Positions 4,935 to 5,709 of a stretch of 5,709 bases of DNA are shown piece by piece. Both the position numbers and the translations under genes were made by a program. The DNA is from Clostridia bacterium. Lineage in GTDB: Bacteria; Bacillota; Clostridia; CAKSNL01; HGM11501. The stretch covers positions 1 to 5,709 of the forward strand of contig JAUNRD010000137.1 in the NCBI GenBank assembly GCA_030535815.1, in the 5' to 3' direction. The number at the start of each line of letters is the position of its first letter. Position 1 is the first letter of the stretch. The notes below the pieces were generated by a model that was not told the origin of the DNA, ran no database searches, and saw only the letters and a list, made by a program, of their open reading frames with translations.

Positions 4935-5709
4935 TTATTTATAAGATTCAATAAATCTGTGGAGAATTGCCGCGATTTCGGCTCTCGTCGCGTTTTCCTT
5001 AGGCGCTAATATGTTTTCGCTTCTGCCCTTTATGAGCCCTGTTCCCACTGCCCAGTTAAGTGCAGAAATTGCATACTCGGAAATTTCTTCCGCATCATCA
5101 AAATGAAGATTTTCTTCCATTGTAACAGCATTCATTCCCTTAAAAACTGCATAACGGAACATAATTGTCGCAATCTGCTCTCTTGTTACATTTTCATCTG
5201 GAACAAATTCGTTTTCTGTTACACCCATTACAATACCGTTTTGCTTTGCCCATGATACCGCATTTGCATAGTACGAACCCATATCTACATCACTAAAAGG
5301 TATGCTTCTGTTAGTAGCAGGCTCTCCTTCCAGTCGGTAAAGAATAGTCACAAGCATTGCTCTGGTAAGGTTAAGAGAGGGTTCAAAGCTATCCTCGCTC
5401 ATTCCCTTCATAATACCTTCCGAAAGAACAAAGTCGGTGTCAAGGTGATACCAGGCATCAGTATCAAGATCAGTAAATGCCTCGGAAGGACAATCGTGTT
5501 CATTCTTGTCATTATCTTCCTCTTTATCCTCATCCTTTATCTCTTCTTCTACCCACTTTGCATAAAGAATAAAGCCTTCATCAACTTTGTTTTTGAAGTT
5601 ATATTCATCGGTAAGCTTCTTGTTGGTATACCAGCCGTCAAAGATAAAGCCTTCCTTTGTGGGTTCGGCAGGTTCTTTAACTCTTGCTCCTTCTTCAACA
5701 TTCTGAATT
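4935..5709 (-). CDS. Surface protein with InlB-type repeat and three SLH domains, 5' end beyond window
   Basis: The frame is open from the right edge to the stop, giving 257 visible C-terminal residues; the true start is outside, and the Met at 5411 is internal to SLH domain 1. In order: part of a Listeria/Bacteroides (InlB B) repeat at about 5-53, with GFIFDGWYT and ILYAKW; a highly charged acidic linker at 54-76 rich in Glu/Asp/Lys; then three S-layer homology domains at about 77-130, 137-192 and 201-257. Each SLH has the expected pattern: FTDLDTDAWY then TRAM; FSDVDMGSYYANAVSWA then TREQ; FDDAEEISEYAISALNWA then TRAE. SLH triplets bind pyruvylated secondary cell-wall polymers non-covalently, so this protein should be exported and held on the cell surface. 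InlB-type repeats are common in large adhesin-like proteins of gut Firmicutes; a specific ligand cannot be inferred. A signal peptide is expected but not visible. Confidence 0.93.
   Translation of the reverse strand, partial: IQNVEEGARVKEPAEPTKEGFIFDGWYTNKKLTDEYNFKNKVDEGFILYAKWVEEEIKDEDKEEDNDKNEHDCPSEAFTDLDTDAWYHLDTDFVLSEGIMKGMSEDSFEPSLNLTRAMLVTILYRLEGEPATNRSIPFSDVDMGSYYANAVSWAKQNGIVMGVTENEFVPDENVTREQIATIMFRYAVFKGMNAVTMEENLHFDDAEEISEYAISALNWAVGTGLIKGRSENILAPKENATRAEIAAILHRFIESYK

Noticed and set aside
2414..5709. The whole right half as a mobile intervening element inside sigG
   Set aside because: No recombinase, phage or plasmid gene is visible, and the genes look like ordinary chromosomal metabolism and surface genes; kept only as a hypothesis to test outside the window.

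Overview
The window looks like a chromosomal segment of an anaerobic, Gram-positive Clostridia-type bacterium (Firmicutes/Bacillota). Evidence: a sporulation sigma factor of the SigG type, a Bacillus-like diaminopimelate decarboxylase, the ScpA condensin subunit, the Firmicutes-specific class II GalT, a surface protein with an InlB-type repeat and three SLH domains, strong AGGAGG-type ribosome binding sites, and TTGACA/TATAAT promoters in moderately AT-rich DNA. I see no phage or transposase gene, tRNA, rRNA, CRISPR array or riboswitch.

Layout, left to right. (1) 1-503, minus: scpA, cut by the window edge, with an unusual start region. (2) 524-1813, minus: lysA, 20 nt upstream of scpA, so the two probably form an operon. 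It is driven by a perfect-consensus extended -10 promoter at 1853-1881. (3) 1928-2413, minus: the C-terminal ~60% of sigG. Homology begins abruptly at the residues that sit near position 98 of a normal SigG; the core-binding half is absent. (4) 2442-3313, plus: a good promoter, then a complete PHP-family phosphoesterase of the HisJ type. (5) 3315-3339: a hairpin terminator shared by two convergent genes. (6) 3344-4837, minus: galT with its own promoter. (7) 4905-4930: a terminator whose T-tract abuts the galT -35 box. (8) 4935 to the right edge, minus: the C-terminal part of an S-layer-homology surface protein.

How the genes relate: lysA (last step of lysine synthesis, drawing on the meso-diaminopimelate used in peptidoglycan) and scpA (chromosome condensation) are housekeeping genes probably co-transcribed. 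The PHP protein (likely histidinol phosphatase) and GalT (Leloir pathway) are single-gene metabolic units. The SLH protein is a cell-wall-anchored surface protein. Apart from lysA-scpA, each gene appears to be its own transcription unit.

The most notable point is the broken sigG. Its reading frame is clean and its DNA-binding C-terminus is intact, but its first ~97 codons are missing, and the break lies about 20-30 bp from the promoter of the divergent PHP gene. It may be a relic of lost sporulation, a recent rearrangement or misassembly, or one half of a gene split by an excisable element, as sigK is split by skin in some spore-formers. The sequence here cannot decide between these.
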